A stretch of 64,000 bases of DNA, taken from assembly GCA_016719925.1 (NCBI GenBank), contig JADJYC010000002.1, positions 558,001 to 622,000 of the forward strand. Reading direction: 5' to 3'. The position numbers were made by a program, and so were the translations under genes. Source of the DNA: Crocinitomicaceae bacterium (GTDB taxonomy: Bacteria; Bacteroidota; Bacteroidia; Flavobacteriales_D; Crocinitomicaceae). The notes beneath the pieces are model-generated. The model worked only from the letters and a program-made list of their open reading frames with translations, did no database searches and was not told the origin of the DNA. Positions 1 through 9,121 of the stretch are shown in pieces. Positions within the stretch are counted from its first letter, which is position 1; each line of letters starts with the position of its first letter.

Positions 1-2
1 AC

Positions 3-959
3 TTTACATTAACAGAAACTGTAACAAATGAATTCTGCGGTGGTGCTGACGGATCAATAGACTTAACAATAACTGGCAGTACAAACATGAGTTATACATG
101 GAGTAACGGTGCAACTACAGAAGACATTACCGGATTATCAGCCGGAAATTATACCTGCACGGTAATTAATCTGGATACAGATTGTGAAATGTTTGTTTCT
201 TATGACATCATCAACGTGACAACAGGAATTGCAGTAACCGGTTTTGCAACGGATGATTTCTGCGGTGAAGGAAGTGGTGCAGCAGATATTGATGTAACAG
301 GCGGTTCAGGAAGTTACTCTTATGACTGGAGCAACGGTGCAACAACTGAAGATCTTACAGGAATTGCACAAGGAAATTACAGCGTAACAGTTACTGATAT
401 CAATGACGGATGCGAAGTAACATTTGATTTAACAGTAGGTAATAATACCTCTTTCTTTGTTGTTGAAAATATTACAGACGCTGCCTGTGCAACCTGCACA
501 AACGGCTCCATTGACTTAACCATGTTTGCTTTCCCTGCAGATGACCCTTATACATTCAGCTGGAGTAATGGTGCAACAACAGAAGACATCAGCGGACTAT
601 TACCGGGCACTTATACAGTAACTATAACAAGCGGCTCAGGCTGTACAACAACTATTGATTATGTTGTTGGAAACTCAAACTCTGTTGGAATTGAAGAAAA
701 TACAAATGCTGTTCTGCTCCTTGTTTATCCAAATCCAGCCAGAGATCAGTTTGTAATTGATTACGAATTTAATTCAGACAATGCCGTTAAAATGACATTG
801 ACCAATACACTTGGCGAGCTCGTTTTTGAAAGTATGATGCCCGAAACATCCGGCCACGAATCAATCAATATTGAGCATCTCGCAAGGGGAATTTATTTTG
901 TAACCATCACTGACGGAATTCATACAGAAACAATTCGTTTAATGGTTGCCAGAAAATAA
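3..959 (+). CDS. SprB-repeat protein with T9SS type A sorting domain, 5' partial
   Basis: The reading frame is open from the window edge (first complete codon at base 3) to a TAA at 957-959, so the start lies upstream. The visible ~318 residues hold about three SprB-like repeats, each with a Cys-Gly and Asp/Gly-rich start, a W-S-N-G-A-T-T-E-D core and a GNYxxTVxD end. The last ~80 residues form a T9SS type A sorting domain (motif VYPNPARDQF, then GIYFVTI near the end). Such proteins cross the outer membrane by T9SS and stay on the surface or are released after the domain is cut off. Function is probably adhesion or structure; ligand unknown. A strong terminator follows. Confidence 0.85.
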   Translation, partial: FTLTETVTNEFCGGADGSIDLTITGSTNMSYTWSNGATTEDITGLSAGNYTCTVINLDTDCEMFVSYDIINVTTGIAVTGFATDDFCGEGSGAADIDVTGGSGSYSYDWSNGATTEDLTGIAQGNYSVTVTDINDGCEVTFDLTVGNNTSFFVVENITDAACATCTNGSIDLTMFAFPADDPYTFSWSNGATTEDISGLLPGTYTVTITSGSGCTTTIDYVVGNSNSVGIEENTNAVLLLVYPNPARDQFVIDYEFNSDNAVKMTLTNTLGELVFESMMPETSGHESINIEHLARGIYFVTITDGIHTETIRLMVARK

Positions 960-980
960 TTACATACATCGCATTTAAAA

Positions 981-1011
981 GCACCGGCTTAAAATAGCCG
1001 GTGTTTTTTTT
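981..1011 (+). terminator. Rho-independent terminator
   Basis: A hairpin with stem GCACCGGCT/AGCCGGTG and a short A/T loop is followed by eight T's. It lies 22 bases after the stop of the SprB-repeat gene, so it ends that transcript. Confidence 0.85.
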
Positions 1012-1060
1012 GCTCCCGGCGAACCGAGCCAAAAATAATCTATACCTTCAATGTGAAATT

Positions 1061-2507
1061 ATGGCTGTCAAAGACGACGAAAAAGAAAATCTGAAATCAG
1101 AAGTAGCGCGTTTGAAAAAAGAAAATGCGTTGCTGAAAGGTCAGGTCCATTTTGGAAATCCTCAAAAAACAGTAATCGTTCCTGAAGCATTCAAAGCCAT
1201 TTTTGATCAGGCAGAAATCAATGTAAAAAAATATTTCACCGGTGCAGAAACGGATCCTGAAAATGCTGAGATTATTATAAACGGTGAGCGTTACGTGTTG
1301 TTTCGCGCAGCTGCTATTTCCTATGAATTTCTGGATGTCTTCAAAGAGTTTTACAGCAATTATCCTGAAGATGAAGCCGTGCAGATTGCCAATAATTTTT
1401 TGTTTGATATTGCTCACGTTTTAGGCAGAGAGGATGCCAAAGTTTTTCATCAGCGCATGAAACTTTCTGATCCGTTACAAAACTTTCTGCCGGTCCTGTT
1501 CACTTCGCTTATACCGGTTGGGCAAACGTAGAAATACTTCCGGAATCTAACCCAAGTCCGGATGAAAATTTCTATTTGAAATTTTATCACCACAATTCAT
1601 TTGAAGCGCAAAGCTGGATCAAAGCAAAACGAAAAAGTAAAATTCCGGTTTGTACCATGAACTGTGGTTATTCTTCAGGCTGGTGTGAAGCAAGTTTTGG
1701 CATTCCGCTAACAACAGTTGAGCTCACCTGTGAAGCACAAGGCGCTGAAAGATGCACTTTTATTATGGCGCCGCCAGACAAAGTTCAGGGTTACCTGGAC
1801 AAAATGGAAAACAATCAGAAAAACACCACAGGAGAGGTTCCGGTTTTTTTTCAGCGCAAATACAATGAAGACAAATTAAAACAGTCTTTGCTTCAAAAAG
1901 AAACGCTGCTGAAAGAAGTTCATCACCGGGTTAAAAATAATCTGCAGGTTATTTCTTCACTGCTGAATCTGCAAATGAATACGTTTACTGATGAGAAGCT
2001 TCGGGCAGAATTCATTTCAAGTATCTCGCGCGTAAATACCATGGCGCCTATCCATGAAATGATTTACGGAGACAAAAACGTTTCATCTATCAATATTGAA
2101 AAATATTTTTCCAAATTACTGCGCTCACTTTTTCAACTCTACAACCCGGCAGGAAATGAAATTACGCTCAACATCGATATTGATGTGAAAGATGTGGTCT
2201 TTTATCCTGAAAAAGCAATTCCGCTTGGATTGATTTTAAATGAAATTGCAAGCAACTCTTTCAAATATGCATTTGATAAAACCGGTGAGTTTTATTTAAA
2301 TCTCAAAGAAACAGACGGGAATTATGTTTTACTTGCGGGCGATAATGGCAAAGGTTTGCCGGAGAATCTGGATGAAGGTACACTTGGAACGCCCAACTGG
2401 AAGTGCTTAACTCACCTGCCGGACTCGGGTACCGAATCAGCTTCAAGGGTTAAAATCCAATCGGGCGTCAACTTAAATACAACACCTTAATTTTTTCTGA
2501 TAACTAG
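1061..2507 (+). CDS. V4R-domain HisKA_2 sensor histidine kinase (frameshifted)
   Basis: Reconstructed as one gene of about 480 residues. It begins with a short coiled coil ([20 protein letters not shown]), then a V4R (4-vinyl reductase-type) ligand-binding domain with the Cys-containing pattern GYSSGWCE...[11 protein letters not shown], then a HisKA_2 dimerisation/phosphoacceptor box ([13 protein letters not shown], His likely phosphorylated) and an HATPase_c domain with [12 protein letters not shown] and DNGKGLP. The frame breaks at the A-run 1479-1482: adding one A restores [17 protein letters not shown]. At least one more indel lies at about 2420-2475, and reading resumes to a TAG at 2505-2507. 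ATG 1061 is chosen because the upstream GTG at 1001 lies in the terminator. V4R domains often bind small molecules or iron-sulphur clusters; the ligand is unknown. No response regulator is adjacent. Confidence 0.75.
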
Positions 2508-2698
2508 CCTGAACATGCTTCACATGTTCCGTTGTCATCACTTTCTATAGCATTCATTTTTCGCTGGAACTCGGCTTCAATCTGTTCTATTGTCCAATCA
2601 GGGTTGTTGATCTTTATCAAAGACTTTAAAAAAGCGCCGTTATTGACCGGTTTTTGCGCATTTTGCATGGCCCGCATTCTATTTACCTGATTTTGCAT
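2504..2698 (-). CDS. Small hypothetical protein with C-terminal CxxC
   Basis: A 64-residue protein, basic and Gln/Asn-rich at the N-terminus, acidic near the end, finishing with GTCEACSG. I do not recognise the family. The two C-terminal cysteines in CxxC spacing could bind metal or be redox active, but nothing else supports this. It converges on the preceding kinase gene and overlaps its reconstructed end by four bases. A real gene is likely but not proven. Confidence 0.5.
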   Translation of the reverse strand: MQNQVNRMRAMQNAQKPVNNGAFLKSLIKINNPDWTIEQIEAEFQRKMNAIESDDNGTCEACSG

Positions 2699-2949
2699 AA
2701 TCCTGTTGATTCATTGTTGCCGATACCCCACATTCAGATCTCCTGTCTGATTCCAACTACAGGTCAAAACTACGCAAACAAGCGTGATTTTTTCAGCCGG
2801 AATTATTGACCAGGCCTTGTTGTTAAATAGTGTATCTTTCTGTTTATCTGGTTTTTATAAATCGATTTCCTGAATTTCAGGGTGTGATAAAACAGTTATA
2901 AGAAATATCTATATGGCAGGTTCGTCAAAATTTATTATCACGTATAGGA

Positions 2950-3848
2950 TTACTCAGATTCGGGAGCAATTACCAGATATACTCCCAGAAAAATTAATCC
3001 GGCACAAATAACTTTCAGTACGTTTAAATCAGACATATAATTTTCCATTCCAAATGCAGCATAGAGATAAATAAATAATCCGGCCAAAACAGGCTGCAAA
3101 TAAATATAAACACTGGCCAAATACGGACTCACAGTTTTCATTGCGTAAACCATCAGCAAATATGGCATGAACGTAACACCGACAATGACAAACGTCAATT
3201 TCAAATAGCTGGTTGTACTGAACAAACTCCAGTCAATTGCATTGAGTTCCTGAAGACTCGACGGCCAGATTAAAACTACCGTTAAACCAAAAGTAAAAAC
3301 CCAGGTAATAATTGTCAGCGCATTGTATTTACTCATCAGGGGTTTTACAAGAATTAAATAAATCCCATACGAAGCAGCATTCAACAAAATAAACAAATCG
3401 CCTATACCCGTAGAGCTGCCTTGTCCTGACGCATTCAACGAAAGAATGACAGCCGCAACTGCCCCAATCAACACCCCGGCAATTTGTTTCCGTGATATCC
3501 TTTCTTTCAAAAAAATCAGAGAGAGAATCAAAACCAAAATGGGCGTTGTCACCATAATCACAGATGCATTTACGGGTGAAGTCCGCATCAGCCCATTAAA
3601 GAAAAAAAGCTGATTTATTCCAACTCCAAACACACCACAAATTGCAATCCGGATGAGATCTTTTTTGCAACTTTTTCATAAGCAAACGCAAGTAAAATCC
3701 AGAACAAACCAGTTGCTCCCAAAACCCGCAATACAATAAATCCATTGGCTCCAATCAGAGATGGCATAAGGCCTTTGGCAACCAAATAGTTGATGCTATA
3801 TAACAGGTTTACAACAAATAAAGCAAGATGTGCTTTGGCGTTGTTCAT
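2950..3848 (-). CDS. EamA/DMT-family transporter (frameshifted)
   Basis: About 299 residues and ten hydrophobic segments, the typical size and layout of two EamA repeats (drug/metabolite transporter superfamily, inner membrane). The first part (MNNAKAHLALFVVNLLYSINY...) and the second (...GINQLFFFNGLMRTSPVNAS...) are in different frames. The break is in the T-run 3661-3666; one more base restores KKDLIRIAICGVFGVGINQL, which matches the family well. The start ATG overlaps the stop of the upstream ArsC-like gene (3845-3848), so the two are co-transcribed and translationally coupled. Substrate cannot be told from sequence. Confidence 0.85.
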
Positions 3849-4207
3849 TTTTTCAACGAATCCAGAAATGATTTTGCTTCTTTAACTACAGTTGGAGCAT
3901 TGCCAATGAAGATATTTTTTCCGGCTACTAAAACCGGTCTTTTCAAAAAAGTGTATTCCTCCAAAATCAGTTTGCGGTAATCTTTTTCATTCAGTTTTTT
4001 ATCCTTCAAACCCATCGACTGATATTTAAGTGATCTTCTTGAAAAAAGTGTTTCAGCAGAACCGGCAAGGGCAATCATTTCATCCAGTTGAACAGCAGTA
4101 ATTTTTTCTGTTTTAATATCCTGCAGCGTAAATTCCTTATTGGGTTTCCAGATTTTCAGAATTTTCTGACAGGTACTGCATGTGGCCAGATGATAAATTT
4201 TTTTCAT
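3845..4207 (-). CDS. ArsC/Spx-family thioredoxin-fold protein
   Basis: A 120-residue protein of the usual ArsC/Spx/YffB size. The N-terminal ATCSTCQKI gives a CxxC (Cys10, Cys13) on a thioredoxin-like fold, and the second half holds the family pattern FLKRPVLVAGKNIFIGN. Members are arsenate reductases, glutathione-dependent reductases or, in Firmicutes, Spx transcription regulators. No arsenic genes are nearby, so I call only the family. It is the first gene of an operon with the EamA transporter. A TAnnTTTG element sits just 5 bases before the ATG. Confidence 0.85.
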   Translation of the reverse strand: MKKIYHLATCSTCQKILKIWKPNKEFTLQDIKTEKITAVQLDEMIALAGSAETLFSRRSLKYQSMGLKDKKLNEKDYRKLILEEYTFLKRPVLVAGKNIFIGNAPTVVKEAKSFLDSLKK

Positions 4208-4211
4208 GCCG

Positions 4212-4219
4212 CAAAGTTA
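4212..4219 (-). promoter_or_regulatory. Candidate -7 element TAACTTTG
   Basis: On the minus strand TAACTTTG fits the Bacteroidota -7 consensus TAnnTTTG. It ends only four bases before the ATG of the ArsC-like gene, so transcription would begin at or very near the start codon. I see no clear TTG at the -33 position. Confidence 0.45.
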
Positions 4220-4294
4220 GATTTTATTTTGAGCTCAGGTCAGAAGCTATTAATTTGAAACGGTTGAGTTTTTGTGCTAACTTGCATCAGAATC

Positions 4295-5362
4295 ATGAAC
4301 GGATTTTTTGTTTTGCTCCTGGTCATCTGGCTGTTGTTTTCTATACAATTTGTGCTGGCCGTATTGTGTTTTTACCGAAGCAGAAAAGTCGACAAACCAA
4401 ACGCAACAATCTCTGATTCCCTTGCGGTTATAATTCCATACAGGAATGAAGCAAACAGAATAAATCCACTTATCGAATCAATAAACAAACAAAAATATTT
4501 ATCCCCTGAAATTAAGTTTGTTTTTTGTAATGATCACAGTACAGATAAATCATCTGAAATAATCAAGCAAGCTGCGTGTTTTCAGTTTCAGATTTTAGAA
4601 TTAGAAAACAATTCAGGCAAAAAAGCAGCCATCCATCACGGGGTTCTGATGACCGATGCAGCATATGTCCTCACGCTGGATGCGGATGTTGTTCTGCCTG
4701 AAAAATATTTTGAAAATCTAACTGCAAATTTACAAGGTGACCTGCTCGTTTTACCGGTAAAATTATCTGCAGAAAATTTCATTCAAAAATTGAGTTCCAT
4801 AGAATTTGAATGGCTTCAGAAATTAACTTTCGGATCACCAAAACCCTCCTTGTGTAACGGAGCAAATCTGATTTTCAAAAGATCAGACTATCTGGAAATT
4901 TATAAACAGCGCAATGATCTGAACCATCCCTCAGGTGATGATGTTTTTTTATTGCAGCACATGTTGAAAGAAAACAAAATTATTCTCCGCAAAAATTCAA
5001 ACGAACTGGAAGTAGTCACTCCTGCTCCAAACACAATTCACGAACATTTTTTGCAGCGTAAAAGATGGGTTGGGAAATTGAGTCACATGAAAAAAAGTGT
5101 ATTCATTCTTCCCGGATTATTTTTAGTCCTGATTCAATTTTCATTTTTTGTCTGTTTGATTGCAGGATTTTTTCAACCGCTGTTTTTTCTTCCGCTGATT
5201 CTAAAATTTGTATCCGAAGCACTGCTTATTTCTGACGGAGAAAACAAAAAACTGATTCCATTTTTGGTTATCCACCAGTTCTGGTACCCTGTTTATCTCG
5301 TCCGTCTTATCTTTCAGGTTAAACCCAATGACCGGTGGAACCGAACCTCTAAACCCTCCTAA
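4295..5362 (+). CDS. Family 2 glycosyltransferase, membrane-anchored
   Basis: About 355 residues. An N-terminal membrane segment is followed by a GT-A domain with AVIIPYRNEA (nucleotide-sugar binding), a NDHSTD motif, the metal-binding LTLDADVV (DxD) and QRKRW (the QxxRW motif of processive-type GT2 enzymes). Two or three membrane segments close the protein. It should move a sugar from a nucleotide donor to a lipid or polysaccharide acceptor at the inner membrane. ATG 4295 is preferred over an in-frame GTG at 4274 because the hydrophobic helix begins right after it. It stands alone, so the acceptor is unknown. Confidence 0.85.
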   Translation: MNGFFVLLLVIWLLFSIQFVLAVLCFYRSRKVDKPNATISDSLAVIIPYRNEANRINPLIESINKQKYLSPEIKFVFCNDHSTDKSSEIIKQAACFQFQILELENNSGKKAAIHHGVLMTDAAYVLTLDADVVLPEKYFENLTANLQGDLLVLPVKLSAENFIQKLSSIEFEWLQKLTFGSPKPSLCNGANLIFKRSDYLEIYKQRNDLNHPSGDDVFLLQHMLKENKIILRKNSNELEVVTPAPNTIHEHFLQRKRWVGKLSHMKKSVFILPGLFLVLIQFSFFVCLIAGFFQPLFFLPLILKFVSEALLISDGENKKLIPFLVIHQFWYPVYLVRLIFQVKPNDRWNRTSKPS

Positions 5363-5525
5363 TCCGTATTTTTACGTAGAATATTTACCCCTTAACGTCT
5401 TAATTTTGAAGCGGAAAACAAGGTTTTACATCAAAATTCAGTTTTGATGCATTATCTTAGTATTTCGAATCAATCTGCTTTTTCTTTGGATTGAAACACA
5501 AAATGGATTTAACACAAGACATTTT

Positions 5526-8519
5526 ATGAAAATTCAGGCAATTCTTAAAACACTTTTTCCGGCAGGATTATTAGTTTTCAGTTTTAATTTTTTATTCAGT
5601 CAGAACACCGGAAAATATCTGGTGATTAATCCAGATGGACACAGAGCAACCATTCAGGACATGGCCATTGACAAAAACGGCAAAGCCATCACCGCCCGAT
5701 TTGATAAGACTTGTAAAATCTGGAATACCAAAGAAGGATTTCTTGAAAGACAAATTTACGGACAGATAGGGCCCGGAGCAGAAGGAATGATTTATGAAAT
5801 TGCCATTTCAGATGATAATAAATACCTGGCGACAGGCGGTTGGTTTGGAGAAAATAAAGGAGATAATCCGGTGGGTGATATCCGTATTTACAAATATGCA
5901 ACCGGTGAACAAATCCGTCTTTTTAAAGGACATTACAACACCATCAAAGATCTTGAATTTTATACCAATTCAAATTTTCTTTTGTCCTATGACTCTGACG
6001 GAAAAGTAATTATTTGGGATGTTGAAACAGCTGATGACGTAGTGCTGGAAGATATTCCAACTGACCTCACAGATATTGAACTGATAGAAGGCAAAATGGT
6101 TACTTCACACGCAAGCGGCATGGTTTATCTGTGGGACATTGTCAATATCGTTGACGGCGGTAAACCAAAAAAATCGTTCAAAAAATTAGCTGATCAGGGT
6201 ATTGAAGCAAATCGTATTGCCATTAATTCATACGGAACCCGAATTGCAGTAGCTGCCGGAACATACGTGTATATTCTTGATGAAAACATGAACGAACTTT
6301 ATTCTTTTTCACATGGTGAAGATGAAGTAACCGCTATCAATTTTTCTCCGGATGGTTCACGAATAGTAGTTGCTTCTTCAGGATATTATGTAAAAAACAA
6401 TAAGGTCACCGTGTATGAAGAGCGCGATAAAGAATGGTATATTTTGTCAAGCTATAACGAGCACACTGACCTGGTTAAATGCGCCGCATTTATTAATAAT
6501 TCAACCTGCGTAACAGCAGGCGGACTGAACCATGAAGTGGTTGTATGGAAAGTTGAAACCAAAAAGAAAAAATCTACCGTTCTGCACTATATGAGCGGAG
6601 CCGGCCGACCAATTTATTCTGTTGGAATGCGCGGTGATCAGCTTGCGTTTTCCAACGTGTGGGATAAAACAAACGGAAGCTCAACATTTGATGAGGTTTT
6701 TGATTTGTCATCCCGTGAATTCAGACCTTACACTGAACTGGACACATTTGAATATCCGCTATTAACAATGGGTGAAAGATCATTTGTTGTTTCAGATGAT
6801 TATACAACACTTAACATCAAAAAAGGTAAATCAACTACAGGTAAAGTAACGTTGAATATCACCAACGGATCTTATCACAAAGCAGTCACTTTTGTCAATG
6901 AAAAATACATTGTTTCAGGTGCTGCATATGGTGTGATCAATGCTTATGATTTTACCGGACAGCATGTAGCTGAACTCGTTGCGCATGAAGGAGACATCCG
7001 GGGTTTAGGCATTTCTTCAGATGGTAAATTCCTTATTTCAACTTCACATGATCAAACTGTACGTTTATGGAGAATTGATGAAATTGGCGTGAAGAAAATT
7101 ATTTTTCCCGCCGTGTCACTTTTTCTTGGAGCGAATAAAGAATGGGTGATGTGGAATGAAGAAGGTTATTTTGCTTCCTCTAAAAAGGGGGCGTCTTATG
7201 TTGGTTATCACGTGAACGTAGCAAGAAATAAATCAGCAAAATATTATCCGTTTGAACAATTTGATATTATGTACAACCGTCCTGATATCATTATGTCAAC
7301 CCTTGGATTTGTAGATTCAGCAATCATCGATTTATATCACTCTGCGTATCTTAAAAGATTAAAAAGAATGGGGCTTGAAGAACAGGATCTGAGCAGCCAG
7401 ATGAACTGTCCGTACATTCTAATCAAACCTGAGCCCGTTGTAAAAGGAACTGTGAAAATAGGAGTAACTGTTAAAGATTCTCTTTATCCGATTAAATCAG
7501 TTCAGGTTTATATCAATGATGTGCCTGCGCTTGGCAGATCAGGACTTGATGTGAGTTCACTGAATACTCAAAAACTAGTTCAAACCTTGAGTATAGAACT
7601 CATGACGGGTTTAAATAAAGTACAAATTTCAGCAACCAACTCTGTTGGAATTGAATCACTGAAAGAAACCGTAATGATCACAAACAACACCCCTGTTGCA
7701 AGTAATTTATATGTTGTTTCGGTTGGAGTGTCTGATTACAAAGACACTATTTACAATCTTGATTATGCTGCAAAAGATGCTGAAGATGTAAGTGCACTGT
7801 TTGGACAGGCAACTCACTTTAAAAGCGTGCAACAAAAGGTTCTTGTAAATAAACAGGTTACAAAAAATAATCTGATTGCATTGAAAGATTTTCTTTCAAC
7901 AGCAAACCGGGATGATGTCGTTATCTTCTTTGTTGCCGGACATGGCGTGCTGAACAAAACACTTGATTATTATTATTGTACCTATGATATGGATTTTCTG
8001 GCTCCGGAAAAAAACGGAATCACTTATGCTGAGCTCGAACAACTATTCGACGGCATAAAAGCAATACGTAAAATTCTGATCATGGACACTTGTCACTCAG
8101 GTGAAGTAGATAAAGACGATGTAGAAGAAATTGCTTTTGTAAATACTGAAATGGGAGATATTACTTTCCGCTCTACCAATACGGCAACAACATATCGTGA
8201 AGCACAAGGTTTACAAAAAACCAACGAGGCAGTGAAAGAAATGTTTAATGACTTAAGAAGAGGAACCGGAGCAACGGTTATCTCTTCAGCCGGTGGCGCA
8301 GAATATGCAATGGAGTCAGATGAATGGAAAAACGGATTGTTTACTTATTGTCTGCTTGAAGGAATTAAAACGCTGAATGCAGACACAGATAAAAATGGTG
8401 AAATCATGTTGTCAGAGTTGCAGAATTATATCAACTCCCGTGTAATAGAATTGTCACAGGGAAGACAAATGCCGACATCCCGTTTTGAAAATCTGAGTCT
8501 CGATTACAGAATCTGGTAG
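5526..8519 (+). CDS. Secreted WD40-caspase (C14) fusion protein
   Basis: 997 residues. A signal peptide (about 1-26, ending near FLFSQ) is followed by WD40-type beta-propeller repeats to about 555, for example SSDGKFLISTSHDQTVRLW, then a linker with an Ig-like stretch, then a caspase-like peptidase C14 domain from about 727. The catalytic dyad is visible: His806 in AGHGV and Cys856 in DTCHSGE. These are the hallmarks of prokaryotic metacaspase-like enzymes, which usually cut after Lys or Arg. The propeller probably binds a partner or senses substrate. No T9SS sorting domain is present, so the periplasm is the likely site. It has no close operon partner. Known fusions of this kind are mostly uncharacterised. 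Confidence 0.88.
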   Translation: MKIQAILKTLFPAGLLVFSFNFLFSQNTGKYLVINPDGHRATIQDMAIDKNGKAITARFDKTCKIWNTKEGFLERQIYGQIGPGAEGMIYEIAISDDNKYLATGGWFGENKGDNPVGDIRIYKYATGEQIRLFKGHYNTIKDLEFYTNSNFLLSYDSDGKVIIWDVETADDVVLEDIPTDLTDIELIEGKMVTSHASGMVYLWDIVNIVDGGKPKKSFKKLADQGIEANRIAINSYGTRIAVAAGTYVYILDENMNELYSFSHGEDEVTAINFSPDGSRIVVASSGYYVKNNKVTVYEERDKEWYILSSYNEHTDLVKCAAFINNSTCVTAGGLNHEVVVWKVETKKKKSTVLHYMSGAGRPIYSVGMRGDQLAFSNVWDKTNGSSTFDEVFDLSSREFRPYTELDTFEYPLLTMGERSFVVSDDYTTLNIKKGKSTTGKVTLNITNGSYHKAVTFVNEKYIVSGAAYGVINAYDFTGQHVAELVAHEGDIRGLGISSDGKFLISTSHDQTVRLWRIDEIGVKKIIFPAVSLFLGANKEWVMWNEEGYFASSKKGASYVGYHVNVARNKSAKYYPFEQFDIMYNRPDIIMSTLGFVDSAIIDLYHSAYLKRLKRMGLEEQDLSSQMNCPYILIKPEPVVKGTVKIGVTVKDSLYPIKSVQVYINDVPALGRSGLDVSSLNTQKLVQTLSIELMTGLNKVQISATNSVGIESLKETVMITNNTPVASNLYVVSVGVSDYKDTIYNLDYAAKDAEDVSALFGQATHFKSVQQKVLVNKQVTKNNLIALKDFLSTANRDDVVIFFVAGHGVLNKTLDYYYCTYDMDFLAPEKNGITYAELEQLFDGIKAIRKILIMDTCHSGEVDKDDVEEIAFVNTEMGDITFRSTNTATTYREAQGLQKTNEAVKEMFNDLRRGTGATVISSAGGAEYAMESDEWKNGLFTYCLLEGIKTLNADTDKNGEIMLSELQNYINSRVIELSQGRQMPTSRFENLSLDYRIW

Positions 8520-8566
8520 TGTTACAATTTGAGTTTTGAATTTTCGAATTTGAATTTTTCACTAAC

Positions 8567-9121
8567 GTGCACTCTCATTTTTCAATCTATAAACCCTGGG
8601 GTTATTTAAGTCAGTTTGTGTGTGAACACAAAAAGAAAAAGCTGCTTGGCTCTTTGTACGATTTTCCTGAAAACACAATGGCTATTGGTCGTTTGGATGA
8701 AGACAGCGAAGGGCTGTTGTTGCTCACCACTGACGGAAAAGTCAGTGAAAAAATCAGAGGTTCATCCATTGAAAAAGAATATTATGCCCAGGTAGACGGA
8801 ATCATTTCAGATGAAGCAATTTTAAAATTACAGCAGGGTGTTGAAATTGGTTTTGAAGGAATAAAATATCAGACCGTTCCCTGTAAAGCATTTCGTTTGG
8901 AAACAATTCCGGAATTGCCTGCACGGGGCAGAAAAATTCGTGATGACCGTCATGGGCCTACAAGCTGGGTTTCAGTGACGCTAACTGAAGGCAAAAACCG
9001 ACAGGTAAGAAAAATGACAGCAGCAGTTGGATTTCCAACATTGAGATTAGTCCGTGTGAGAATCGGGGAAATAAAATTAAACGGATTACAATGCGGCGAG
9101 GTAAGAACAGAAAATCTCTGA
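8567..9121 (+). CDS. rluE: 23S rRNA pseudouridine synthase, RluE type
   Basis: 184 residues, without an N-terminal S4 domain, as in RluE. The catalytic motif GRLDEDSEGLLLLT contains the nucleophilic Asp (GRLD), and the C-terminal half has PTSW, TEGKNRQVRKMTA and VGFPTLRLVR, all signatures of the RsuA/RluE branch. It converts a uridine of 23S rRNA to pseudouridine; the E. coli site is U2457, assumed here by family. The start is GTG 8567; no ATG lies upstream in frame near it. The gene converges on the transporter that follows, with the two stop codons abutting. Confidence 0.85.
   Translation: MHSHFSIYKPWGYLSQFVCEHKKKKLLGSLYDFPENTMAIGRLDEDSEGLLLLTTDGKVSEKIRGSSIEKEYYAQVDGIISDEAILKLQQGVEIGFEGIKYQTVPCKAFRLETIPELPARGRKIRDDRHGPTSWVSVTLTEGKNRQVRKMTAAVGFPTLRLVRVRIGEIKLNGLQCGEVRTENL

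Noticed and set aside
1097..1417. A 106-residue frame on the minus strand
   Set aside because: It lies opposite the V4R kinase, whose protein sequence is recognisable.
1471..1500. Programmed ribosomal frameshifting in the kinase and other broken genes
   Set aside because: The sites are in unrelated genes, have no shared slippery heptamer or downstream structure, and are mostly fixed by adding one base to a homopolymer.
3845..4207. Arsenate resistance operon
   Set aside because: The ArsC-like fold and CxxC are present, but no arsR, arsB or acr3 is nearby and the neighbour is an EamA transporter.
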